DNA of 64,000 nucleotides from Margaritifera margaritifera. Lineage: Eukaryota; Mollusca; Bivalvia; Unionida; Margaritiferidae. The notes beneath the pieces were generated by a model that was not told where the DNA came from, did not search any database, and saw nothing but the letters and a program-made list of their open reading frames with translations. The stretch spans positions 186,001-250,000 of the forward strand of contig JAQPZY010001625.1 of assembly GCA_029931535.1 (NCBI GenBank), in the 5' to 3' direction. This document shows positions 32,672 to 43,432 of the stretch, piece after piece; position 1 is the first letter of the stretch; every line of letters begins with the position of its first letter. Both the position numbers and the translations under genes were made by a program.

Positions 32672-32955
32672 AGACAGAATTATGATATTTGTATTATCGA
32701 TGCATTCTATTCAATTATCAGTGATGTTAACAGAATTATGATATTTGTATTATCGATGCATTCTATTCAATTATCAGTGATGTTAACAGAATTATGATAT
32801 TTGTATTATCGATGCATTCTATTCAATTATCAGTGATGTTAACAGAATTATGATATTTGTATTCTCGATGCATTCTATTCAATTATCAGTGATGTTAACA
32901 GAATTATGATATTTGTATTCTCGATGCATTCTATTCAATTAGCAGTGATGTTAAC
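32672..32955. repeat. 56-bp tandem array inside the LINE remnant, five copies
   Basis: Five nearly identical units of ACAGAATTATGATATTTGTA, TTMTCGATGCATTCTATTCA, ATTATCAGTGATGTTA. In the LINE frame a unit reads like a TDNWIECIDNTNII segment, the place where a LINE RT normally has a single ALxxLxDxW helix. Confidence 0.9.
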
Positions 32956-35900
32956 AAGGGCTATGACTTTGTCACTCTAAAAACTGATTGAGCATTATGA
33001 AGTATTATAATTTATACAAATACCAATACAGATGATTTGACAGATGTCTTTCAGTATCTTTAGATCAAGTGGGTAAAATAGAGGTAGTCCTATAACTGTC
33101 AGGGTAATTTTTGCCATTTCCCTTATAAATTGGAGTTATTTTTTGCCACTTTCAACAGGTCTGGAAAAATGCCTGTATTAATACTAAGGCTGATTATGCG
33201 GGTTATGTAGTATGCTAATACACGATTGAAGAGTTTAAGAATCTTGGCTCCGATACCATCTGTTCCTTTAGCCTTTACCTTATCAAGTTTGTCAATATAC
33301 TCTGTTACATCATATATAGTTATTAGCGGTATATTGAAGGGATTTTCTTGATATGGTTTATCGTTTATATGTTTTGCAATCTCAATATGGTCTTCATGGC
33401 TTAACTGCTTCGTCTGAATAGATCGAGAAACATTGGCAATATGTTAGTTTTGGGTTTCAGTTATATCCTGCTCAATAGCAAATGTATAGTTGTTAACTGT
33501 AAGCTTTAATGGTAGAGATTGTGCTCTTGATTTACATGAGACAGATTGAAGAAGATTCCAAAAGAATCTTTTTTTCTTTTTTTTTTCTTTTTTTTTTTTC
33601 CATTTACGGCTTTTTTAAATAGAGATCGTTTTAAAGCTTGGCTGCTTTATTGCGCCAGTTTTAGTTTTTCTTTTTTAATTTGGTTAGTCACCACATTAAT
33701 GATAATGATCACGAAGTTTACGTGCATTATTTTTTATCCTGATTGTAATCCAGTGTAAGGAGTATGACGTAGTACGTGAAATAGCTCATATTTTCTACTT
33801 TTGTCTTTCAATTTTCAGTATGAAATTCGAAAGAGCGTTTCTTAAGGTAATTTTTAAATGTTTTTATAAAGTTTATTCGTGTGTGTAATTTTATTTGTTT
33901 TATCGTTTAAAATTATTAATCCGACAAAGAACTGCAAGTCCTACATCTGTCTCCAGAGCGTTAATTTGCTCAATTGTTTTATTTTCCCTTAAAGTTTAAC
34001 GGAAGTCGCGTTTGCGCCCGAGCAATTTCCGGCAGACCGTTTTACGTAATCAGTGCAAAGAATTTATTTTTCCAGTACTATATTTTATATCAAATTTACA
34101 TGAAGTGATCCGGAGAAAGCTGACTTGTCAGATATTTGGAAACTGCCATAATATCTAGCAAGATTTATTCATAACGTTCTTCAGTTGATACCGACATTCT
34201 TTGTATGTGCACAAAGTACCGTAACACTTTGTAACACACATAGACACACACACACACACACCGCTCTCAGCCTTTCTGCGCACATAACGTTTCCGTCATC
34301 ATTATTGGCACTAAACGCATACTGAATTCGTTCGATTGAAGAAAGCAATATACTTAAATCATTAAATTAATGCTTACCATTACCATTTGGCTATTGTGAG
34401 AGTAAAATTCTGTTGAACATAATACTCGTTCTGGACCCACGGGATACTACCCATTTGTTTTTATGGCACACGATTTTTCGGCCTATTCTGCACATGTCCT
34501 TGACTCGAGGCTTGAGAAATATTTACTATTTATCCTGGCAAACCGTATTATCGCGGTACAAAACAAGAAACGAATCACAAATAAAAGACAATAATTTACC
34601 TGCTAATGAAAGTTGCCATACTTGTTTATTTAACATTTATCTCCAATCCAGTATTCATGAAATATTGTAAATGATGCTAATTGTGCAATAAACAACATCC
34701 AACAGAACATACTGTGTCTACCACAATATAAAACGAGATTCCCGTATTCTGCGGCAAATGATGTAATAGCTGTATGGGGGCCCAAGCAGGGTTTGAAATG
34801 AACATGTCAGTAATAACACACCACATCGTCATGCGTAACAGAAAACTTACAATTAACAGTTTTAAAAATATGAAATATCAACAATCGTTATGAGTCTATA
34901 CAATTATATATTAAGTTAATCTCTGAAAATGTAGTGTGGACACCTGAAAACATGTTCTCTCCTCAATACTCAAATTTTAAGTATAGCGAGTCCACTACAT
35001 TTTCCCTAATTTACAGTCATCAGCTGTTTGCATTTATTAAGCTCCTTGTTATTGGCGACTTTCAACTCTTTGAGACCTCTGCTCTCATACTCATTGCTAT
35101 TGTGTTTGTCAAAAGGCACCTTCTGTTCTGTGGATGGTTTTGTGAGTTGTTTTTGGTTTATATTTAAAAAAATTTTTTTTTGCAAAATTTCGTCCTCTTC
35201 ATTTTGGTATATGGTTGACTGTATTACTTGTTCATCATTAATTGACATGCTATCAAAGGAATAGATCCTGTAGTCTCTATATGCAGCAGTGATGTGCTTT
35301 ATTCAGTATAAGAATGAATTGCCTATTAAATATTAATTGCCGGTTTTCTCGTAATGTAGTAAATTAATATGGATTACTGGTATAATTAAATTTATATATT
35401 TTAGTATATCATCAATTATTTAAATTGATAAAGTCATACAGGATTGCAACATTCCGGGACAACGTCGAGGTATCAATACAATGACCCTTATTCTATACTA
35501 TGTATTTAGCAACGAGCGAGCGATATGTAAACAAGGTCAATCGTGTGACTATGCTTGTATCAGTGTAAACCATCATCAAGTCGACAACCTTATTCAGCCA
35601 AGCAGGACATGATTCGTCTTACTTGATGAGATGTAGGAGACTTGTATTTAGATAGGGAATAAAGGGAAAGTAGATCTTTGATACGTTTTCTATTGATTTA
35701 TTATTTCCTTTTTTATTTCCAGAAAAGGAAACATTGCTGAAAGAATTTATTAGTTAAGATCAAACACTTATATTAACAAAACTACTGTCTTAAATGACCA
35801 TCAGATGGTGCAAGATTCTGTTTGGAACAGAAATAGTCAATACCGTGAGAATAGGGAACCCGCGAGAATAGGAGAAACGAGTATATGCATCTGGCTATGG

Positions 35901-35980
35901 AACTGAATGCATCAGTTTTGCCAATTTCTTGCTTTAGTTCAGGAACTAGGTCAGTTTTATAGTCTGTCTTGGAAGGGAAC

Positions 35981-36130
35981 CATGGTAGTTCAGAGCATCA
36001 GACTTGTAATGCAAGGGTCACAGGTTTGATACTTGCACAGGCCAATCTAGTTTGGTGTGTCCTTGGGAAAGGCACATAGCTCCCATTTCCTTGGTATGAT
36101 AAGCCAGTAATGTGTTCAAAAGTGTTGTTA
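35981..36130 (+). mobile_element. tRNA-derived SINE, copy B
   Basis: TGGTAGTTCAGAGCATCAGA and CACAGGTTTGATACTTG form a decayed tRNA head; the body has CCTTGGGAAAGGCACATAGC, TCCCATTTCCTTGGTATGA and AGTAATGTGTTCA, matching copy A in reverse. Confidence 0.75.
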
Positions 36131-36662
36131 AAATGAACAAAAACAAAAAATGTTCAGAAAAGTCAGAATAACAATGTCGCTAAATATCAAGAGATCTTAT
36201 GTAGACTACACTTATTGAAAAATAAATTTTAGTAGTTCAACATTGTATAAATCTGGCAAATGAGAATTAAGACTTCACAAAAGGAGGAAGCATATTTCAT
36301 TTTATTGAATTAAGTGCAAATGGGATAAGTGGGCAATAAATGTCACATGCATACAGTATTCGAGATGAACCCAGCCATCACAGTTAGCAGACTTTGCTCT
36401 GCTCAGTATCTCAACAAGGTTAAGGGGTGAGTCTTTACTGCTGAAATTTGGAAGGCACATATTCAGAGGCATTAAGAATAGAAATGTGGGATATGTTTTT
36501 TAAAACTCTATGAATATTACAAACCTAAATTCAAGGCTGATGTTTCTTTCCTTATACAAATTGGATTTTAGACCAAATGAAAATGTCAGCCTATGTTTAC
36601 GGAAATGACAAATGACTTGACATTGTGCAGAATAGTACAACATACAGAAAAAGCTGACATGA

Positions 36663-36666
<4 letters not shown>

Positions 36667-36707
<41 letters not shown>
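36667..36707. repeat. (AT)n microsatellite
   Basis: About 20 TA units. Confidence 0.95.
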
Positions 36708-36710
<3 letters not shown>

Positions 36711-36954
36711 TAATACGTTATGATATACACATTGACATGTATAGTGTGGCTTAGGGGTTAATTGAGATAACTTGTCAAAACTTGTTGAACAGTTGGTGCC
36801 TCAGCTACATTACTCTAGTATGATCAACATGAGATTGTACTGTGGATTTATGTGTTTCAACAAACATATGCACTGAATGTTGTTAGATACAGCAGCAGAA
36901 AGATATTACAATTTTGAAGCCACATCTTTTAGAACGAATATATGTACACCACTC

Positions 36955-37010
36955 CCTCGATAACTCGTGCCCTGATAACTCGCGGACCCGCTTATAACGC
37001 GGGGTCAGGT
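36955..37010. mobile_element. Possible end of a pogo/Tigger-like element
   Basis: CTCCCTCGATAACTCG and GATAACTCGCGGACCCGCTT resemble the CCTCGATAACTCG terminal sequence common in invertebrate pogo-like elements. No partner end found. Confidence 0.3.
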
Positions 37011-38230
37011 GTGGATTCCATTTTTTAAAACTAGAAAATGCAAATAAAATTGGCCCCTATTTTTTTAACATGAAAAAAATCGCAATCAAAATTGGTAAAA
37101 ATTGATATATGACTCGTTTTATCATTGAAAACAATGGTTAGTTCCCAGAAATTTGAATCGTCATGAAATTCTCAACTTTTAATAAGAAGTCATATATTTT
37201 GTTCAATTTTCTTTCCAAACAACATTCTCAGTACACTGTAAATAACAATATTCGACGACATTTCGTTCAATGAAACTGCCACTAATGCAAAATAAATACC
37301 AATTCAATAAGTTTTGTCAAGAGAAATTTGTATTTTAGTTCTATCTTTTAATTCGGTTTCAGTGTAATCTTCATAAATGCAATATGCCATCTTGTATTCA
37401 AACGTCACAGCTATGTCCGCGAGCATTTCCATGAGAACCTAATTAAGTGCCTACCGTTTTTTTATCTCCAACTTCCGGAAGTATTTGTTGTGTCATAGAG
37501 TCAATTAAAAGAAGACCTGCTTTGAATTATCATGTTAATTACATCTTTTGTATCAAATCAAATAAAGGAGGGTGGAATAAAATAAAAGTTAAAAGGCATG
37601 CAAATCCTACTTGTGTAAAAGCTAGCGGTCAGAGACGCGTGTCGCATCAACTCATTTTAATTGATCAATCGAACAGTTATAAATATTATTATGTAAGTAA
37701 TATAATTAAACTAACTTAAATTAGCCTACTCATTCACAAATGTGATCAAAGATTGTAAGGCAACCATGCAAAATGAGTACTTGGTAAAAAGCTTCGTTTC
37801 ACAGATACGGTTCATTATGGAGAAGCGAGTTCCAGAGTTTGTGGTGAACATAAATTTCTAAATTGCCACTCAAAGATTTCTTCAAGGATGAGAAGAAGTT
37901 TCACTATTACTTGCAATGAAATCATGGCATCCATATTTTATTAATAGAACAATAAATAAATTGAGTTTTGACGTTGACGGTTGTTTTGTGAAATAAATGT
38001 CCCTAGTTTTGTAAAAAAAGGAATCTTGTTTTGTTGTGAATCAACAACAACAAAAAGCAGGGACATAATACACAATGTTTTCGCATACATGTGTTGTTGA
38101 AACCGCTTGGACTAATGTTGTTAACGATCTTTCAGCAGTTGTGTTTCTTGAAAATAAAGATAATTTATACAAAAAAGCTAACAACTACATTAGAAAAAAA
38201 GCCATTAAACAGCCCCGTAACCTCACCCCC

Positions 38231-38247
38231 ATCCCCCCCCCCCCCCC
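38231..38247. repeat. C-rich homopolymer
   Basis: CCCCCATCCCCC followed by an uninterrupted C run. Confidence 0.85.
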
Positions 38248-38380
38248 CGGTTTTCTCGATGTTCATTGTGTACGAGTTATTGAGGGAGAGGTGTAATTGG
38301 TTTAACCTCGACTGCCTCTAACCCTCCAATCCATTCCTCTCTCTCTCGCTTTATATATATATTTTTTCTTCATTTAAACA

Positions 38381-38930
38381 AAGGGAAGTAACTCTTAATA
38401 GAAAACCTCCCATTGCCCCCACTAGGTGGCAACCCATATCCTGGATGTTTACCAGTTGAAGCTTTCACTCATGTCTGTTAACAATGCCTCCAAAATCCAG
38501 TGTAATTTATTTTTCATACTATTTAGTGCGAGGCCCCATAGGAATCTCATTTATACAAGTTAAATGCATAATCTTCGGTTGTGCTGCCTTCACATTAGAG
38601 GAAGTTTTTCCTTTAAGTAGAGCAGTCATCGTGCCCCGACCAGGTGACGTGGGTAGAGGTTGGATGCTCATGCATTTTAACATGCTCTTACCTATTCTCC
38701 TAATTTAAATGTGATGGGGTAATATATTTGTTGGAGAAAGGAAACTTTAGTAAGTTATGTTTCTCCAAGAATATTTACATGATCACATTACTATCAATCC
38801 CTCCCACTCTTCCTAGTGAATGTGAGCATCCTGTTGAAGGATTTGCTCAAGCTTAAACTGGTAAACATCCGGGATATGGGTGGTCACCTATTGGGGCAAG
38901 GAGATGTAATCTGTAAGAGTTACTTCCCTT
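38381..38930. mobile_element. 550-bp MITE with about 83-bp inverted ends
   Basis: The left arm (38381-38463) starts AAGGGAAGTAACTCTTAATA and passes CCCATATCCTGGATGTTTAC; the right arm (38848-38930) is its reverse complement with about 20% difference. The interior has GGAGAAAGGAAACTTTAGTA and its loose mirror in the flank at 39020-39060 (GGAGAAACATAATTTACC). The AAGGGAAGTAACTC end motif is widespread in molluscan genomes as I recall them. Confidence 0.7.
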
Positions 38931-39329
38931 CATCTACATGATACATACACGAAAGACGTTTTGTCTCATCTATCAGAGAGGGCTGGATTTAGAAGTAGCA
39001 GTTGTTATTCCTAATGTTAAAGTGATTGGGTAAATATTCTTGGAGAAACATAATTTACCAAGAAATTTTCTTTCTCATAGACTATTGCAAATGTGGTATA
39101 ATTTTTGTACCAAGGCTAGTTGTTCCAAGTTATTACTTTACAAATTGATGTATCACTGATTTTATTTAGGTATGACATGCTAGTTACTATAAAATAGGTT
39201 AAAAACATAACTATCACAGAGAAACACCAGTATTCACCACCAACTATAGGCAAGGAATTCTGTCATTGATCACTCTTTGTCTAAAGTAGATTTTCCAACA
39301 GTCTGAATGTGGTCTTGTTTTAAACAGTT

Positions 39330-39890
39330 GTCAGAGTGTGTCCATGAGTCCCGGAGTCAATATCTAGACTGAAAAGCTTGTTACTTTATATTCCCTCTTT
39401 CCTCTAACGATTGTATATTTTTATTCTATCAGGAGAGATGAGGTTGTATCGTGCCGATTACACATCAGACATACATACCTGACTCGTGCATATCTTCTGC
39501 AGGGTGAACTCTGACCAGAGTGCATACCACGCCAGTGTCCACTGATAGTGGAACACATTCTTGTCAAGTGTGTCAGCTTCTGTTTTGTAAGACAGATGCA
39601 TTTGATGTGAACTGCATGAAGAAACTGTATGATGATGTACCACTCAACAAAATCTTCAACTTTTTGAAGGAATGCTTTTTATATAACAGATTTTGAACAC
39701 ATGTTTTAGGGATTTTATTTTTGTTACTGTTATCTTCTATTTATTATACATTTTATAGAATTTTAACATCTTTACATTTTATATTTTATCTTGTTGTACT
39801 TCATGTTTATATTTATTTGGAATGGTTTATCTTCCTAAATTTGTATGTAGTCTGTTTTTATATTTTTCGAACTTTATCTTTAGTTGACAC
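39330..39890 (+). mobile_element. LINE 3' end remnant
   Basis: Plus-strand frames give RRDEVVSCRLHIRHTYLTRA, YLLQGE, then PRQCPLIVEHILVKCVSFCF and later LNKIFNFLKECFLYNRF. The pattern LxRLRIGHTYLTHSYLLxG...PCxxxLTVEHIL is the cysteine-bearing C-terminal tail of jockey-like non-LTR elements. It is frameshifted and followed by AT-rich 3' UTR-like sequence. Confidence 0.6.
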
Positions 39891-40577
39891 CATATAGCCA
39901 TTATTGTGCTGAGGTGCCATGATGCTACTATTTTTATAACCTCACAAGATATGGAAGACATTGAAATCCGTCATGTGACTCGGCATATTATACTCTCAAG
40001 GAGTTGTATATATTTTTGATAATAGAGATTCCATGCTTGAATACAAGACTTTTATAAAGATCAGGGCTGAGCAAAAAAATGAAAATGAATATGTATGGCA
40101 TGCAAATATAAGAGTTTGACTAAAATTGGCCATAAAAAAAGTAAGCCTGATAGGACTTGAATCACAATTATTTCTTCGATATCAGTACCCATGAATGTAG
40201 TCTGCATCTATTTTTGGAGTAGTTTTTCCTCTCTCTTTTAAGTGGTGATCCTTGGTTTTGATTTTGACATTCTTGGTACTGATTTAAAGGAAATTGTTTA
40301 TTCTTTAAAATATGAGGATTATAGTGTGATTGTTTTTATTTTGGCTACAGTGTGCTAAGAGTAAGCAGCACTCATGCTGTCCCATGACTGAAATCTGTGA
40401 CCCATGGCACATTGGTTATTTTTTCTTTTTTACTGTTAAGCCTAAAAAAAATGCTGGTTAAGTTATTACAAGAACTTTACTATAAGTTTGTCTAAGAAGA
40501 CACTTTTGATTAACATATGATTTATTTGGATTTGGACACAAAGAAAAGTTCAGTACTGGAAAGCAAGCGTTAAGAAT

Positions 40578-41530
40578 CAGGGCTGAGCAAATCCCATAGC
40601 CTGATGTCCCGGACTATTAATTTTTGAAGTCAGGCAAGTAATATTTTCCAAGTCGCTAGTCCGGGAAAAGTGCTTTTTAAAAAAAGTCAGGCAAGTCCTT
40701 ATTTTCGTGCTTTAATCACTATATCTACCTTTATTTGGCCAATCATGCCCTCTGGGCATACTGAATACTTGATTCTACCTCTCTACATGTATACATTTAC
40801 ATTCTGAATAACACATAAATGTGCTCGGTGATAATTTTCGCATATGCGCACGTTCTGTTACCGCTTGACTGCATATTGAGCTAAGCGACCAAATTATCGG
40901 CAAATCAAAACACGTCAAACAAAAGAAAGCCAGTATGATCAATTAGCTGTGTTTTAAGCAACTTTGCTGCATTGTGTTTACTCAAGTCAGATCCTCATTA
41001 TTCCTTAATTTTTTTTTGATTATTCAGATGATTAACTTCCACGTGCGATATTGCGTTTGAAGCGAAACAATTACGCTAATTAATGAGCTGTCTCTGTATT
41101 TAAAAGAGAAAATGTATGTTATGATCACTTTACAAGTAGTTGTCAAGCAAGCTGATAGTTAATCTGTGGATAAAATGAGTTTGCTAAATTATTTTTGCAA
41201 GGAAGATAATAAGGGCGATTCAGAGAAGGAAAATTTTTGTGAAAGTGGAGGTATAAAACGTAAGACTGCTACTGAATGTGCGGTAACTATTTCTCCAATA
41301 GAATGTTTGAGATGCTTTAGAGCATTTGACTACAGGCACTTTCCTCATGAGAGTGCAGCTGTGTTGAAATATGGGAGGGAAGACTTGCAGGTTCTTCTTA
41401 ATCATCTTCAGGGCTGAGCAATACCCATAGCCCGACGTCCCATACTATTCATTTTTGAAGTCGGGCAAGTAAAATGTTCCAAGTCGCTAGTCCGGGACTA
41501 GTGGATGAAAACAAAATTTGCTCAGCCCTG
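40578..41530 (+). mobile_element. hAT-like non-autonomous element with repeated ends
   Basis: CAGGGCTGAGCAAAT opens at 40578 and its mirror ATTTGCTCAGCCCTG closes at 41530. A second copy of the first 110 bp (CAGGGCTGAGCAATACCC ... AAGTCGCTAGTCCGGG) starts at 41409, so 41409-41530 could itself be a 122-bp element. A lone CAGGGCTGAGCAAA is also at 40062. Between them is a promoter-like region and an open frame 41174-41417 starting MSLLNYFCKEDNKGDSEKEN, like the N-terminus of a hAT transposase. No 8-bp target duplication is clear. Confidence 0.6.
41174..41417 (+). pseudogene. Truncated N-terminal hAT transposase-like frame
   Basis: The frame encodes 80 residues starting MSLLNYFCKEDNKG with a basic KRKTA patch, and stops inside the second terminal-repeat copy. 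The MSLLNYF-type start is seen in hAT/ZMYM-related transposases; beyond that nothing is diagnostic, so the call rests on its place within hAT-like ends. Confidence 0.35.
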
Positions 41531-42290
41531 ACGATGTAATATGATTTTTCCGTGTCTTGAGAAAAAATACCTTTTAATGATCGCAAAGACTTGATTGACC
41601 TTTTTAACACATTCAGCACCTTGTTTAAACAGTTTCAAATCGAATATTACATCAACATCCTTAGCGGACTCTTCATTTTGATAAACTTTTGTATCAACAG
41701 ATTTATGGATACTAATGAATGCTGTATTGTCAGTGACAATGATAAAGAGATTGAAAAGGAATGGACCCAAGACATAACATTGAGCAATACCACTTTTAAC
41801 TTGTAATTTTGAACGAGGATATCTATTTTTTTCTTTTACCTCAAGATAGTTTATCTTTTCTAGTAATAGGGTTTTTTTTGACTATAAATCAGAGCAAGAA
41901 CATATTTTTCAAGTTATTTGAGAGGTAGAAATTAAAATTTAAAAAAATCCCAAGTCAACCCCCAAATTAAATGGTAAATCTTACAATCAGAAAGACTTCA
42001 CTTCATCAGTAAAAACGTTCTAGGTTCTTCTGTTCAACCATTCTTTGATCCAGAGTCCAGTACTGTCATATCATGGCATTCAGTCTTCCATAACAAAACA
42101 CATGTAAACCAACTTATCAAAAGGTTTAGCATATATGGAGTTTTGCGATCAATCACAGCTTTGGTTACATCTGCAAGAACTGATAGGATATTAGTTGGGC
42201 AAGATTTTCCTTTCTTGAAACCTTTTTGACTATCCTTAACCAGAATGAATATATGTATCTTGTCTCTGATTCCATTATCTTGCAAATCAA
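41530..42290 (-). mobile_element. LINE remnant (reverse transcriptase and thumb fragments)
   Basis: On the minus strand: KDSQKGFKKGKSCPTNILSV and LADVTKAVIDRKTPYMLNLL (RT block with HGFTKGKSCLTNLL in intact copies), then SAKDVDVIFDLKLFKQGAEC and VKKVNQVFAIIKRYFFSRHG (thumb, KDLGVxxDxxLxFxxH-type). The catalytic YADD part between them is missing, so the copy is internally deleted. Confidence 0.7.
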
Positions 42291-42372
42291 ATATGTCTGT
42301 GGTATTGGACGGTAGTTGTCTCTGGTTCCGCCATCTTGCAGATCAAAGATGTCTGTGGTATTGGATGGTAGT
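42281..42372. repeat. Two-copy duplication of about 60 bp
   Basis: CTTGCAAATCAAATATGTCT and TTGTGGTATTGGAYGGTAGT-like sequence repeats at 42282 and 42336 with few changes. Confidence 0.75.
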
Positions 42373-42421
42373 TGTCAGAGTGGCTCTTTTTTTTCCTTTC
42401 TTGAACACAGGTCTGTATGGA

Positions 42422-42590
42422 GTCACAGTAGCTCAGTTGGTTGAGCATCTGACTTGTAATCCAAGTGTAACAAGTTCCATATCAGCCAAAGCTAACCATA
42501 ATCAACTGTCTCTGTGTGTCCTTGAGAAAGGTACTTTGGTCTCCTTTCCTTTGCAACCAACCAAAGTTTCAATTTACTCAAATGCTTAGA
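42422..42590 (+). mobile_element. tRNA-derived SINE, copy C
   Basis: CAGTAGCTCAGTTGGTTGAG (A box) and a degraded B box (AACAAGTTCCATATCAG) are followed by GTGTCCTTGAGAAAGGTACT, aligning with GTGTCCTTGGGAAAGGCAC of copy B. The best A box of the three copies. Confidence 0.75.
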
Positions 42591-42916
42591 AATCACATTC
42601 TATTATATTGATTCACTGATGTTAAAGAGATGAAATGGGGTCCTTCATATAGGATCACATGATGATTTACCTTAATTTATGAGTCTGTTTATAAATTCTT
42701 AAAATCTTGTTTGATATGAAATAAGCAAAGTCAAGGAGAACTAAGGTCAGCTTAATTTGTGTCTGCCGACTGACAAAATGCATGCTTTGACTTGCCACTT
42801 CCCTCTGCATTGAAGGAATATATGGAGACAACATTTCATGATGTCATGGAAATATTTTGCTATGGGGCACATGTGTGTTCTTTGCCTGTGCAGAAGAGGG
42901 GCTTTGCATTGCATGT

Positions 42917-43120
42917 ACTGTATATACTCGCATATAAGCCGATACCAACTGCAAACGGCATAGACCCAGATCTGCCATCGCATAATGCGCTGGCAGATCT
43001 GGGTCTATGCAGTTTGTAAGGACTAATCAGTAGAACAAGCAACATAGACCCTGATCTGCCAGCGCATTAGGTGATGGCAGATCAGGGTCTATGTTGTTTG
43101 CATTTGGAACCGGTTTATAT
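42917..43120 (+). mobile_element. Palindrome-rich MITE, copy 3, inside a 27-bp direct duplication
   Basis: It starts ACTGTATATACTCGCATATA and contains two near-perfect hairpins, 42959-43009 (ATAGACCCAGATCTGCC and mirror) and 43043-43095 (ATAGACCCTGATCTGCC and mirror). It is flanked by GCAGAAGAGGGGCTTTGCAT plus 7 bp (42890-42916) and a one-mismatch copy at 43121-43147. Confidence 0.8.
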
Positions 43121-43194
43121 GCAAAAGAGGGGCTTTGCATTGCATGTGATATTAATTTCTAATTTGGTGAATATCAAAAAAAAATATTTTAGGT

Positions 43195-43274
43195 CAGGAA
43201 TTTTTATTCAAATTTTATGAATTTTTATTCAAATTTTATGGACCCCAAATATCGCGTTATAGCGGGGTTTCACT

Positions 43275-43275
<1 letters not shown>
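43195..43275 (-). mobile_element. Truncated pogo-like MITE end
   Basis: The minus strand reads CAGTGAAACCCCGCTATAAC then ATTTGGGGTCCATAAAATT, the same as the left end of the element at 11443. The TA next to the terminus runs directly into the (AT)n tract. An internal 21-bp step (GAATTTTTATTCAAATTTTA) is duplicated. Confidence 0.7.
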
Positions 43276-43404
<129 letters not shown>

Positions 43405-43432
43405 ATGAAGAACATTTCTTCCTCATTTTCAG

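Larger units (their letters stand above)
32440..33480 (-). mobile_element. Non-LTR retrotransposon (LINE) remnant, reverse transcriptase
   Basis: On the minus strand from right to left: HEDHIEIAKHINDKPYQENP, VTEYIDKLDKVKAKGTDGIG, AKILKLFNRVLAYYITRIIS, LSINTGIFPDLLKVAK (RT blocks 0-2), a degenerate TSILPT/LKILKDIC stretch, a 56-bp tandem array, a run of 32 T (poly-A on the coding strand), then LSLKWFQS and SSILGPLLLII (the GSILGPLLF block). Frames shift several times. This is a dead copy whose inner part has been expanded by tandem repetition and by an A-run. Confidence 0.75.

Noticed and set aside
35006..35248. Polar minus-strand open frame (MSINDEQVIQSTIYQNEEDE)
   Set aside because: Overlaps plus-strand frames of similar length in AT-rich DNA, with no domain or splice context.
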